From positions 1 to 7,160 of the forward strand of contig CAMLNB010000183.1 in NCBI GenBank assembly GCA_946481205.1: a stretch of 7,160 bases of DNA. Direction: 5' to 3'. The notes beneath the pieces were generated by a model, which had not been told where the DNA came from, did not search any database, and saw nothing but the letters and a program-made list of their open reading frames with translations. The DNA is from an uncultured Kangiella sp. (lineage in GTDB: Bacteria; Pseudomonadota; Gammaproteobacteria; Enterobacterales; DSM-103792). The first letter of the stretch is position 1. Each line of letters starts with the position of its first letter. This document shows positions 1 to 6,298 of the stretch, piece by piece. A program made the position numbers and the translations under genes.

Positions 1-671
1 ACGGTTACCGAGAACGCCATGGCGAAGTAGATGTACGGTTTCGGAATCTTGAATTCCAGGCCTTCGGCGATCAGGGCAATGCCGACCATGATCAGGAAGG
101 ACAGCGCCAGCACTTTGATGGTGGGGTGTTGGTCGACGAATTCGCCAATCGCTTTGGCGGCGAACATCATCACGCCCACGGCAGCCATGATGGCGATGAC
201 CATGACCGGAATGTCATTGGCCATGCCGACGGCGGTGATCACGGAATCCAGCGAGAACACGATGTCGATGATGGCGATTTGCACCAAGGTGCCGAAGTAG
301 CTGGCCTTGCGCATGTGCGGGCTGTCATCGTGGTCACCTTCGACCGCGGCGTGGATTTCTTTGGTGGCTTTGACCAGCAGGAACAAGCCGCCGCCGATCA
401 GCACCAGATCACGTCCCGATATGGCGTGGCTGAACACGTCGAACAGCGGCGTGACCAAGCGGGCGACCCAGGCCAGCGACAGCAGCAGCAGGATGCGCGA
501 GATCATCGCGAGGCCAAGGCCGAGCATGCGGGCGGTGTGGCGTTGCTCGGGCGGCAGACGGCCGACGAGAATCGAGATGAAGATGATGTTGTCGATGCCG
601 AGGACGATTTCCAGGGCAGTCAGGGTACCGAGCGCAATCCAGGCTTCGGGGCTGTAAATCCACTCAAACAT
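1..671 (-). CDS. TerC family integral membrane protein, short YgdQ-like type (3' end beyond window)
   Basis: Reading leftward from the ATG at 671-669 gives 223 codons with no stop before the window edge. The protein opens MFEWIYSPEAWIALGTL and has both TerC signature segments: EIVLGIDN at residues 21-28 and IDIVFSLDSV at about 135-144. Each places an acidic residue pair inside a hydrophobic helix, the arrangement thought to line the metal path in this family. A loop rich in His and Asp (about 108-119, EGDHDDSPH) lies between the two halves. From memory of E. coli YgdQ (about 237 residues), only a short C-terminal piece should be missing. It is an inner-membrane protein with about seven helices. 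TerC proteins are linked to metal-ion (especially Mn) export and tellurite resistance, but this subfamily's substrate is not established. No strong Shine-Dalgarno sequence precedes the ATG. The start is chosen from family similarity. Family assignment is firm; function is inferred. Confidence 0.9.
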   Translation of the reverse strand, partial: MFEWIYSPEAWIALGTLTALEIVLGIDNIIFISILVGRLPPEQRHTARMLGLGLAMISRILLLLSLAWVARLVTPLFDVFSHAISGRDLVLIGGGLFLLVKATKEIHAAVEGDHDDSPHMRKASYFGTLVQIAIIDIVFSLDSVITAVGMANDIPVMVIAIMAAVGVMMFAAKAIGEFVDQHPTIKVLALSFLIMVGIALIAEGLEFKIPKPYIYFAMAFSVT

Positions 672-759
672 GATGAACCGTGCGGGTTGGGGAAAAGGCG
701 TTGGGCGTACCCGGCATGCGGGCCAAAGCGGCGCCGGCACTGGGGTAAGCGGGGCGGCA

Positions 760-788
760 AGGATACCGGAGGGGCTGGGGCCGGCCAA
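760..788 (-). promoter_or_regulatory. Candidate sigma70 promoter for the leftward terC-like gene
   Basis: Read leftward, TTGGCC (788-783) and TATCCT (765-760) are separated by exactly 17 bases, each matching the sigma70 consensus at four of six positions. Transcription would start near 753 and give a leader of about 80 bases. In such GC-rich DNA this could occur by chance. I see no yybP-ykoY aptamer between it and the start codon, unlike the alx-type gene further right. Confidence 0.35.
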
Positions 789-939
789 GGAAATCCGGCA
801 TATGACGGCTTGGGCAAATGCCGGGCTGCCGGTTGACCGGGCGGATTGGCGGCGCCATGCTCCGGAGTCCGGTACGCGGGTGCTGGGTGGAGTGATGTGG
901 GTCCGCTCAGGGTAGCTAGCGAGGGCGCTGGCGGGAGGA

Positions 940-982
940 ATCCCCCTCTCCCCTGCCCCGCCCCCATCAAGGGGAAGGGGAT
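940..982. repeat. Imperfect C-rich/G-rich inverted repeat
   Basis: The left arm runs of C (ATCCCC, then TCCCCT, 940-954) can pair with the right arm AGGGGAAGGGGAT (970-982) across a C-rich loop. No T run follows in either direction, so it does not look like an intrinsic terminator. Such C/G-run palindromes recur between genes in many GC-rich proteobacteria, so a dispersed repeat is possible but cannot be shown from one copy. Confidence 0.4.
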
Positions 983-1111
983 TATAAAAAGCAACGGTCT
1001 GGGTACCGGAGCGGGCCAGCATGACGAGAACGGGCGAGATGCCTGCTCGGTAGTGCCGAAGAGCCATGCAGAGATATCGGCCGGCACGGATCGAAGAGAA
1101 ACAAACACCAA

Positions 1112-1131
1112 GCTCGCGCAACGCCGCGAGC
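1112..1131. repeat. 7-bp perfect dyad in the acs upstream region
   Basis: GCTCGCG (1112-1118) and CGCGAGC (1125-1131) form a perfect 7-bp stem around a 6-base loop, ending 68 bases before the acs ATG. It could be an operator or a hairpin in the acs leader. Nothing in the sequence decides between these, and chance is possible in GC-rich DNA. Confidence 0.35.
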
Positions 1132-1185
1132 ACGGATAACACCTATTCACGCCCGATCTGGCGGGCATTGCGGTAAACCAGAGCC

Positions 1186-1192
1186 AAGGAGG
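1186..1192 (+). promoter_or_regulatory. Shine-Dalgarno sequence of acs
   Basis: AAGGAGG lies 7 bases before the ATG at 1200. It is a near-perfect anti-16S match that fixes the start, and predicts efficient translation. Confidence 0.85.
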
Positions 1193-1199
1193 AAGGGAG

Positions 1200-3146
1200 A
1201 TGTCTGAGCATGTTTATCCGGTGCCGGCGAGTATGGCCGCGCACGCGAAAGTCACAGCCTCGTTGTATGAAGGTCTGTGCAAACAACACGGTGAGGACCC
1301 GAATCGGTTCTGGGCCGAGCTGGGTCGGCGCGTCGATTGGACCCGGCCGTTTACCCAAGTGAAAGATGTCAGCTATGCCGCTGATGACCTGCACATACGC
1401 TGGTATCACGACGGCGAGTTGAATGTCTCGGTCAATTGCCTTGACCGCCACTTGGCCAAACGCGGCAACCAGACCGCGCTGATTTGGGAACCGGACAACC
1501 CGAATGAAGCCGCCGAATACATCACCTACAACGATCTGCATGCCCGCGTTTGCAAGCTGGCCAATGCGCTGAAGAAACTCGGCGTCAAGAAAGGCGACCG
1601 CGTCACCATTTATTTGCCGATGATTCCGGAAGCCGCGGTGGCGATGCTGGCTTGCGCGCGTATTGGCGCCGTGCATTCGGTGGTGTTTGCCGGTTTCTCG
1701 CCGGAGTCGCTGGCGGGCCGGATTGAAGATTGCCAATCGAAAATTGTCATCACCTCGGATGAAGGCTTGCGCGGCGGCAAAACCATTCCGCTGAAAGCCT
1801 GGGTCGATACCGCGCTGACCAAGAAAGGCACCGAATGCGTGCAGAACGTGATTGTGGTGCAGCGCACCGGCGCGCACTGGCTGGAACACGGCGGCCGCGA
1901 TCTGCGCTACGAAACACTGGTGGAAAAGGAATCCTCGCTGTGTCCGCCGGAACTGGTGAGTGCCGAAGATCCGCTGTTCATTCTGTACACCTCTGGCTCG
2001 ACCGGCAAACCAAAAGGCGTGCTGCACACCAGCGGCGGTTATCTGGTCTGGGCCTCGTTCACCCATGAGGTGGTGTTCGATTATCACGACGGCGATGTGC
2101 ACTGGTGCACCGCCGATGTCGGCTGGATCACCGGCCACAGCTATGTCGTTTACGGCCCGCTGTGCAACGGCGCGATTTCGCTGATGTTTGAAGGCGTGCC
2201 GCAGTACCCAGATTTCTCGCGGTTCTGGCAGGTGGTGGACAAGCACAAGGTCAATATTTTCTACACCGCACCGACGGCAATCCGCGCGCTGATGCGCGAA
2301 GGCGAAGCGCCGGTGCAAAGCAGCTCGCGTGCTTCGCTGAAATTGCTCGGCACCGTTGGCGAGCCGATCAACCCGGAAGCTTGGGAGTGGTATCACCGCG
2401 TGGTCGGCAACGGCAAACTGGCGATTGTCGATACCTGGTGGCAAACCGAAACCGGCGGCATTTTGATTTCGCCGCTGCCGGGTGCCACCGCACTCAAACC
2501 CGGTTCGGCGACCAAACCGCTGCCGGGCGTGCTACCGGCGATTGTCGATGCCAACGGCGTGCTGCAACACGGAGAAGTCAGCGGCAATCTGGTGCTGCTC
2601 GACTCCTGGCCGGGGCAGATGCGCACCGTTTACGGTGATCACCAGCGCTTTATCGACACCTATTTCAAAACCTACCCCGGCATGTATTTCACCGGTGATG
2701 GCGCCCGCCGCGATGCCGACGGTTACTACTGGATCACCGGCCGGGTCGACGACGTACTGAACGTCTCCGGCCACCGCATCGGCACCGCCGAAGTCGAAAG
2801 TGCACTAGTCGCCCACAGCAAGGTGGCCGAGGCCGCAGTGGTTGGTTGCCCGCACGACATCAAAGGCCAGGGCATTTATGCCTATGTGACGCTGAAACAG
2901 GGCGAAACGGGCAGCCCGGCGCTGGTGGAAGAGTTGCGCCAGACGGTCGCCCGCGAGATTGGCGCCATTGCCAAACCGGATTACATCCAATGGGCACCGG
3001 GCTTGCCGAAGACCCGTTCCGGCAAAATCATGCGCCGCATCCTGCGCAAGATCGCCGAGAACGAGTTCAGCAATCTGGGCGATATCAGCACGCTGGCCGA
3101 CCCGTCGGTAGTCCAGCAGCTGATCGATAACCGATTGATCAAATAG
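1200..3146 (+). CDS. acs: Acetyl-CoA synthetase (acetate--CoA ligase, AMP-forming)
   Basis: This cytoplasmic enzyme converts acetate, ATP and CoA to acetyl-CoA, AMP and diphosphate through an acetyl-adenylate. The 648-residue product is full length for the family. In order it shows the N-terminal ACAS segment ([11 protein letters not shown] at about 37-47), the phosphate-binding loop [11 protein letters not shown] (263-273), the motif [10 protein letters not shown] (411-420) including the Trp that restricts the acyl pocket to acetate, the nucleotide-binding TGDGAR with Asp500, and GRVDD with Arg515. The C-terminal [11 protein letters not shown] motif places the catalytic lysine at 609. These numbers coincide with the Salmonella Acs numbering I recall, where Lys609 is inactivated by Pat acetylation and restored by the sirtuin CobB; the same control is therefore likely here. 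A strong ribosome binding site 7 bases upstream supports the start. The PhaR-type gene downstream fits a role in feeding acetyl-CoA metabolism. Propionyl-CoA synthetase is less likely, given the length and the Trp motif. Confidence 0.96.
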   Translation: MSEHVYPVPASMAAHAKVTASLYEGLCKQHGEDPNRFWAELGRRVDWTRPFTQVKDVSYAADDLHIRWYHDGELNVSVNCLDRHLAKRGNQTALIWEPDNPNEAAEYITYNDLHARVCKLANALKKLGVKKGDRVTIYLPMIPEAAVAMLACARIGAVHSVVFAGFSPESLAGRIEDCQSKIVITSDEGLRGGKTIPLKAWVDTALTKKGTECVQNVIVVQRTGAHWLEHGGRDLRYETLVEKESSLCPPELVSAEDPLFILYTSGSTGKPKGVLHTSGGYLVWASFTHEVVFDYHDGDVHWCTADVGWITGHSYVVYGPLCNGAISLMFEGVPQYPDFSRFWQVVDKHKVNIFYTAPTAIRALMREGEAPVQSSSRASLKLLGTVGEPINPEAWEWYHRVVGNGKLAIVDTWWQTETGGILISPLPGATALKPGSATKPLPGVLPAIVDANGVLQHGEVSGNLVLLDSWPGQMRTVYGDHQRFIDTYFKTYPGMYFTGDGARRDADGYYWITGRVDDVLNVSGHRIGTAEVESALVAHSKVAEAAVVGCPHDIKGQGIYAYVTLKQGETGSPALVEELRQTVAREIGAIAKPDYIQWAPGLPKTRSGKIMRRILRKIAENEFSNLGDISTLADPSVVQQLIDNRLIK

Positions 3147-3161
3147 GTGGTTTGTTGCGGG

Positions 3162-3179
3162 CCGGTGCCAAGGCGCCGG
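3162..3179 (+). terminator. GC-rich hairpin after acs, possible weak terminator
   Basis: CCGGTGCC (3162-3169) can pair with GGCGCCGG (3172-3179), with one T-G wobble, beginning 16 bases after the acs stop. The tip must open to form a usable loop. No T run follows, so at most it is a weak or Rho-assisted terminator or an mRNA 3'-end stabiliser. Confidence 0.3.
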
Positions 3180-3256
3180 TCCGCCGACAGCTATGGTTCG
3201 TCAAGATTCCGGCGAAAATAGCCGCACTTATCGGGGCTAAGCCTTGCTCGCCAAAG

Positions 3257-3272
3257 TTCTGGCACGCCAGAA
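3257..3272. promoter_or_regulatory. Perfect dyad upstream of the phaR-type gene, candidate operator
   Basis: TTCTGGC (3257-3263), two spacer bases and GCCAGAA (3266-3272) form a perfect 7+7 inverted repeat. The 2-base spacer is too short for a stable hairpin, which favours a dimeric protein binding site over an RNA structure. It ends four bases before a candidate -35 element, a typical operator or activator position. The binding protein is unknown; PhaR autoregulation is one possibility. Confidence 0.45.
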
Positions 3273-3276
3273 AGAC

Positions 3277-3305
3277 TTGTGTCGGCCTCGCCGGCTGCAT
3301 ATCCT
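3277..3305 (+). promoter_or_regulatory. Candidate promoter of the phaR-type gene
   Basis: TTGTGT (3277-3282) and TATCCT (3300-3305) have 17-bp spacing. The -35 matches the sigma70 consensus at only three positions, the -10 at four. The adjacent dyad at 3257-3272 adds some weight. Transcription would begin near 3312, leaving a leader of about 85 bases. Confidence 0.35.
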
Positions 3306-3395
3306 CCGACGTCGTGCTAGTTAATGGCATACATGGATAAAAGAGCTTTCCCGAGCAGGCGTTTCGTACAAAAAGGATCTGGAGTAGTTACGGAC

Positions 3396-3878
3396 ATGTC
3401 CGATATCAGAACGATCAAGAAGTACCCCAATCGGCGGCTCTATGACACCGCTATCAGCAGCTACATCACGCTGAACGACATCAAGGAACTGGTGATGACC
3501 TACACGCCGTTCCGGGTGGTCGATGCCAAAACCGATGAAGATCTGACCCGCGCCACCTTGCTGCAAATCATTGCCGAAGAAGAAGAAAAAGGCACCCCGA
3601 TTTTCAGCACCGACATTCTCTGCCATTGCATCCGGATGTACGGCGATTCGATGCAAGGCATGGCCGGCCGCTTCCTCGAACAAAGCATGAAGCTGTTTGA
3701 AAGCCAGCGTCGCGATGCCAGCGACCCGATGAAAGCGATGTGGACTGCCAACCCGATGCAGTTCATGCAAAACATCGCCGAACAAAATCTGAATATGCTG
3801 AAAACCATGCAGCGCAATTTCTTCACGACCGAGCCGGCGCGCAAACCGACCGAACCGGAAGACAGCGAGAAAAGCTGA
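3396..3878 (+). CDS. phaR: Polyhydroxyalkanoate synthesis regulator, PhaR type
   Basis: The 160-residue product begins with the PHB/PHA accumulation regulator DNA-binding domain: RTIKKYPNRRLYDT (5-18), SSYITLNDIKELV (21-33), VVDAKTDEDLTR (41-52), then LLQIIAEEEE (55-64). A C-terminal PHB_acc segment follows (IFSTDILCHCIRMYGDSMQG, 69-88), then a Met- and Gln-rich amphipathic tail (about 111-142) resembling the part that touches PHA granules or forms oligomers. In the known family PhaR represses phasin and its own gene and is released when it binds nascent PHA granules. I chose the ATG at 3396 because homologous sequence begins there and GGAG lies 11 bases upstream. An in-frame ATG at 3324 would add 24 residues unlike the family and has no ribosome binding site. 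No phaC or phasin gene is in the window. Some bacteria lacking PHA use related proteins in carbon-flow control, so the PHA role is inferred. Confidence 0.9.
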   Translation: MSDIRTIKKYPNRRLYDTAISSYITLNDIKELVMTYTPFRVVDAKTDEDLTRATLLQIIAEEEEKGTPIFSTDILCHCIRMYGDSMQGMAGRFLEQSMKLFESQRRDASDPMKAMWTANPMQFMQNIAEQNLNMLKTMQRNFFTTEPARKPTEPEDSEKS

Positions 3879-3906
3879 GTACAGTGATTCGAAGCACCAA
3901 GCCCAC

Positions 3907-3939
3907 AACAAAACGCCCGCAGATTGCGGGCGTTTTGTT
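3907..3939. terminator. Bidirectional intrinsic terminator between phaR and the alx-DUF1853 operon
   Basis: A perfect 15-bp stem (3907-3921 with 3925-3939) closes a 3-base loop. Its core is CGCCCGC/GCGGGCG, flanked by A runs on the left and T runs on the right. It therefore reads as a GC-rich hairpin followed by U-rich RNA in both directions. It lies 28 bases after the phaR stop and 27 bases beyond the DUF1853 stop, so it serves both converging units. Confidence 0.93.
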
Positions 3940-3965
3940 TTGCCTGTTTCGGATAACAACCGTAG

Positions 3966-4877
3966 TCACGACGCCAACTGATGCGCAGCGGCACGCGCCG
4001 GCCAATCGTCCGGCACCACGAACGCCATTGGCCATTCCTGCTCACCGAGCCACACCCGCAAAGCCAGCGGCCGCTCGCCAAGACCGGGCAGCCGAGCCTG
4101 CAAGGCAGCGAACGAATACCGTTCGGCTTGCGCACTTTTTGCTGCACTGATGCCGAGCCATTCGGTGCGCGCCAGATGCGTGAATTGCACCGGCACAGTT
4201 TGCTGCGACAGCCAGTCTTGCCACTGCGCGGCGGTGCCCCAGTAACCACGTTCATGCCCGGGCGCAGCAAATGCCGCTGAGACATCACGAGCGGCCAAGG
4301 GATAACACAAACGGCCTTTGACAATGGCACGCGTACGGATCGGCGCCACACCGGCCGCCTGCAATGCCGCATAACCGGCCGGGCGTTCGCGCCAGCACAA
4401 CTGCTCGTCGCGCAGATGAATCAGCTTGTGATCAAGCCGATCACGAAACTGCGGACCGTGCCAACTGGCCGGCTCATTCAGATCGCCAAAACCCAAATAG
4501 AATTTGACCGCGAGTTCCCAGTGTTCTTGCTCGCCGCTGACGCGATGACGAACCAACAAATCGAATTCACCGAGCGTGCGGCCTTGCTCGCGAATCGGCA
4601 GGTTGTGCGCCAGCAATTGCCAGTGCGGATGGGCACCGAGCCAGTACTGCCAGAGCTTTTCAAAATCGCTGCCGAGTCGGATATCGGGCTCGGCAGCGGG
4701 CGGTGCACACGGTTGCCAGTCTCGCCACCACTGCGCCGCTTCCGCGGCCGTCAGCGCCGGATGCGGCGCCAAGGCGTCGTTTAGCAGCGGCGCCGAACCG
4801 ATGGCCCAGGCAAGCTGGGCCATGCGGGTTGCAGGATCAGCAGCAACGAAATCGGCGTTCGTGTTAGTCACGACCAT
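3966..4877 (-). CDS. DUF1853 family protein with a PD-(D/E)XK-like residue pattern
   Basis: This 303-residue protein is recognised as DUF1853 from LAWAIGSAPLL (22-32), GSDFEKLWQYWL (69-80), LLAHNLPI (88-95), GRTLGEFDLLVR (99-110), HWELAVKFYLGFG (119-131) and GPQFRDRLDHKL (141-152). It is soluble, with no signal peptide or membrane segment. The order Glu73, then GEFD (Asp106), a hydrophobic strand, then ELAVK (Glu121, Lys125) resembles the E...D...ExK metal site of PD-(D/E)XK nucleases, so a metal-dependent nuclease fold is plausible. No activity of the family is known to me. The start overlaps the last 14 bases of alx in another frame and has no Shine-Dalgarno sequence, suggesting translational coupling. 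Met19 (MAQLAW), just before the first conserved block, is an alternative start. The riboswitch upstream of alx should control this gene too. Family call is firm; nuclease function is inference. Confidence 0.88.
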   Translation of the reverse strand: MVVTNTNADFVAADPATRMAQLAWAIGSAPLLNDALAPHPALTAAEAAQWWRDWQPCAPPAAEPDIRLGSDFEKLWQYWLGAHPHWQLLAHNLPIREQGRTLGEFDLLVRHRVSGEQEHWELAVKFYLGFGDLNEPASWHGPQFRDRLDHKLIHLRDEQLCWRERPAGYAALQAAGVAPIRTRAIVKGRLCYPLAARDVSAAFAAPGHERGYWGTAAQWQDWLSQQTVPVQFTHLARTEWLGISAAKSAQAERYSFAALQARLPGLGERPLALRVWLGEQEWPMAFVVPDDWPARAAAHQLAS

Positions 4878-5859
4878 GCTTTTGCAGCGCCACTTTGCGC
4901 GCCCGCGATTCCGCGCGATCGGCCGATGCCCAGACTGAGGCGATCATGCTGGTCGCCAAAATGACCAGTACCACGGTTAGCGATATCCCAACCGGGATTT
5001 TGTAGACATCGATCAGCAGCATCTTGACGCCGATAAAGGCCAGTACCAACGCCAAACCGTACTTCAGCAGCTTGAACTTTTCGGCCATGCCCGCCAGTAG
5101 GAAGTACAGCGCCCGCAAGCCAAGAATCGCGAAGATATTCGATGTCATGACGATAAACGGGTCTGTTGTGATCGCAAAAATGGCCGGGATCGAATCCACC
5201 GCGAAGATGATGTCGGTCACGCCAATCAGCACGATCACAAGAAACAGGGGGGTATAAAACCGATAGCCAGCTTCCTGCACCCACAGTCGCATGCCACGGT
5301 AATCATTGGTGATGCGCAAATGACCGCGCATCCACTTCAGTACCGGGTTCGTTTCCAGATCTGGAGCTGCGTCGGCAAACACCAACATTTTGATCCCGGT
5401 GATGAGCAGGAAGGCGCCGAACACATAGAGAATCCAGTGAAACTTGGTGATAAGCCAAGCACCGATCAAGATCATGATCACGCGCAGGATAATCGCGCCG
5501 ATGACGCCGATGACGATGGCCTCACGCTGCAGCACCGGCGGCACCCGGAACGCAGTGAAAATCATCAGGAAGACGAACAGGTTGTCGACCGACAGCGATT
5601 TTTCGATCACATAGCCCGTCAGGAACTCGCCGGCCTTCAGGTTGGCCATTTCCCGGCCGGCAGTGCCGTCAAGCCACCACCACAAGCCGGCGCAGAACAG
5701 CAATGCCAAACCGATCCATAACAGTGACCACCACAGCGCCTGCTTGAAGCTGACCACTTCGTCTTCGTGCTTTTTGACACCGCGCAAATCCAGCGCAATG
5801 GCGATCAATACGAAAACGGAAAAGCCGGTCCACAGCCAAACGTTACCAATGCTTTCCAT
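4864..5859 (-). CDS. alx: TerC family membrane protein, Alx type (probable manganese exporter)
   Basis: The 331-residue product closely matches the Alx branch of TerC (E. coli Alx about 321 residues). The first half has LIAIALDLRG (18-27) and FLTGYVIEKSLSVDN (79-93). The second has VTDIIFAVDSIPAIFAITTD (214-233), then SNIFAILGLRALYFLLAG (240-257) and KYGLALVLAFIGVKMLL (266-282). The acidic residues of the two repeats (Glu86, Asp92; Asp216, Asp222) sit within predicted helices, as expected for an inner-membrane cation exporter with about nine helices. E. coli Alx is tied to manganese export and alkaline induction; the manganese-type riboswitch upstream here supports the same role. GGAGGG sits 7 bases before the ATG and fixes the start. 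The C-terminal tail is basic and hydrophilic (311-331). The gene overlaps the following DUF1853 gene. Confidence 0.93.
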   Translation of the reverse strand: MESIGNVWLWTGFSVFVLIAIALDLRGVKKHEDEVVSFKQALWWSLLWIGLALLFCAGLWWWLDGTAGREMANLKAGEFLTGYVIEKSLSVDNLFVFLMIFTAFRVPPVLQREAIVIGVIGAIILRVIMILIGAWLITKFHWILYVFGAFLLITGIKMLVFADAAPDLETNPVLKWMRGHLRITNDYRGMRLWVQEAGYRFYTPLFLVIVLIGVTDIIFAVDSIPAIFAITTDPFIVMTSNIFAILGLRALYFLLAGMAEKFKLLKYGLALVLAFIGVKMLLIDVYKIPVGISLTVVLVILATSMIASVWASADRAESRARKVALQKHGRD

Positions 5860-5865
5860 GGCTTA

Positions 5866-5889
5866 GCCCTCCGCTCGGCGAAAGAGCGG
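5866..5889 (-). promoter_or_regulatory. alx Shine-Dalgarno sequence with an overlapping small hairpin
   Basis: On the minus strand GGAGGG (5872-5867) lies 7 bases before the alx ATG. CCGCTC (5889-5884) and GAGCGG (5876-5871) form a perfect 6-bp hairpin with a 7-base loop, whose last two bases are the first two of the Shine-Dalgarno sequence. The hairpin could tune ribosome access and would suit a translational output of the riboswitch. The sites are visible; the regulatory effect is inferred. Confidence 0.55.
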
Positions 5890-6000
5890 CGACAACAGCC
5901 GGCGAGAACAAGGCGGGGCAATGAAACTGGACATGCAATACGTCTCCGGGGTTCAGGTGTTCGTGAAACCAACCGGCAATGAGCGTGCTGCACAAAGACG

Positions 6001-6023
6001 ACCTTTGCCGGGCTGGCAAAGGT
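6001..6023 (-). terminator. Riboswitch switching hairpin, terminator-like
   Basis: Read leftward, ACCTTTGCC (6023-6015) and GGCAAAGGT (6009-6001) make a perfect 9-bp stem around a 5-base loop. The first arm contains the CCTTTG that also forms aptamer helix P1 with CAAAGG (6124-6119), so the two helices exclude each other. Only a weak U stretch (CGTCTTTG) follows, so it may be a leaky terminator or an intermediate in a translational switch. AGACG (5996-6000) could also pair with CGTCT (5941-5945), closing a further long leader stem. Confidence 0.7.
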
Positions 6024-6124
6024 CTCGCTTACACCCGTGTGCGATCGCACCGTGGCGCCTGCCGGACCGGGGAACAGGAGGTTCCCGTGATGACGATCAT
6101 CGGCAGTTAAGCTACTCCCCTTTG
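6001..6124 (-). promoter_or_regulatory. yybP-ykoY manganese riboswitch upstream of alx
   Basis: Read leftward, the leader has the two hallmark segments of the yybP-ykoY class. The first is CAAAGGGGAGTAGC (6124-6111). The second is AGCGAGACCTTTG (6029-6017), matching the GCNAGACC loop that docks to bind Mn(II). P1 pairs CAAAGG (6124-6119) with CCTTTG (6022-6017) without mismatch. Inside, CTGCCG (6106-6101) pairs with CGGCAG (6064-6059). A GGGAAC/GTTCCC hairpin (6086-6081 with 6075-6070) caps the middle arm, and a 12-base palindrome GTGCGATCGCAC (6050-6039) makes another short arm. The position ahead of an alx-type gene is the known arrangement in E. coli. In the class, Mn(II) stabilises P1 and raises expression, so alx and probably the DUF1853 gene should be induced by excess manganese. 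Confidence 0.92.
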
Positions 6125-6138
6125 GGAATACGGCTCGA

Positions 6139-6167
6139 AGTCTACGGAGCTGAGCGCCGACCGTCAA
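6139..6167 (-). promoter_or_regulatory. Sigma70 promoter of the riboswitch-alx-DUF1853 unit
   Basis: Read leftward, TTGACG (6167-6162) and TAGACT (6144-6139) are separated by exactly 17 bases; the -35 matches consensus at five positions and the -10 at four. Transcription would start near 6132, about eight bases before aptamer helix P1, which is where a riboswitch promoter belongs. Confidence 0.75.
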
Positions 6168-6225
6168 ACTCCAAGCCGTACTGTTTAGCCATTACGTGAC
6201 CGAGCAGCCGCTGGATCAGGCCAGC

Positions 6226-6254
6226 AAAAAAAAGGCCGGTCCATGGGGACCGGC
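6226..6254 (-). terminator. Intrinsic terminator of the 64-residue small gene
   Basis: Read leftward, GCCGGTCC (6254-6247) and GGACCGGC (6242-6235) form an 8-bp stem with a 4-base loop, followed after one base by eight T residues (6233-6226). This is a canonical Rho-independent terminator. It lies 44 bases past the stop of the small gene and separates it from the alx promoter. Confidence 0.93.
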
Positions 6255-6298
6255 ACCAGAGAGACACAACAGTCGGAGGAAAACGAGAGAGGGTCGGC

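Larger units (their letters stand above)
672..1199. other. Divergent intergenic region between terC-like gene and acs
   Basis: This is 528 bases without a supportable gene. The short frames crossing it have no recognisable protein content and no ribosome binding site in a sensible place. It holds the candidate terC promoter (760-788), a C-rich/G-rich imperfect inverted repeat (940-982), a 7-bp dyad (1112-1131) and the acs ribosome binding site (1186-1192). The only TATAAT match (986-981, leftward) lacks a -35 partner. I could not identify a convincing acs promoter, CRP site or sigma54 site. Confidence 0.6.

Noticed and set aside
672..759. Second yybP-ykoY aptamer for the left TerC-like gene
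   Set aside because: Neither the GGGGAGTAGC nor the GCNAGACC hallmark appears in the correct orientation upstream of this gene.
126..836. Plus-strand frame of 236 codons, rich in Asp, His and Gln
   Set aside because: Most of it is antisense to the TerC-like gene, and its composition is that of a shadow frame with no family similarity.
940..982. Intrinsic terminator reading of the C/G-run palindrome
   Set aside because: No T run follows the stem in either direction, and it lies between divergent genes where no terminator is expected.
620..1168. Minus-strand frame of 182 codons across the divergent intergenic region
   Set aside because: Pro/Arg/Ser-rich low-information sequence, overlaps the start of the TerC-like gene in another frame and lacks a ribosome binding site.
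1160..1171. Sigma54-like GG...GC motif upstream of acs
   Set aside because: The GG and GC pairs are 8 bases apart instead of the required 10, so it does not fit a -24/-12 promoter.
1143..2444. Long open frame of 433 codons on the minus strand inside acs
   Set aside because: It is exactly antisense to the well-supported acs gene, has no recognisable domain and arises from GC-rich codon bias.
3324..3395. Upstream in-frame start for the phaR-type gene adding 24 residues
   Set aside because: The extra residues do not resemble the family and no Shine-Dalgarno sequence precedes 3324; the start at 3396 fits both.
3500..4372. Minus-strand frame of 290 codons
   Set aside because: It crosses the bidirectional terminator, is antisense to phaR and lies out of frame within the DUF1853 gene.
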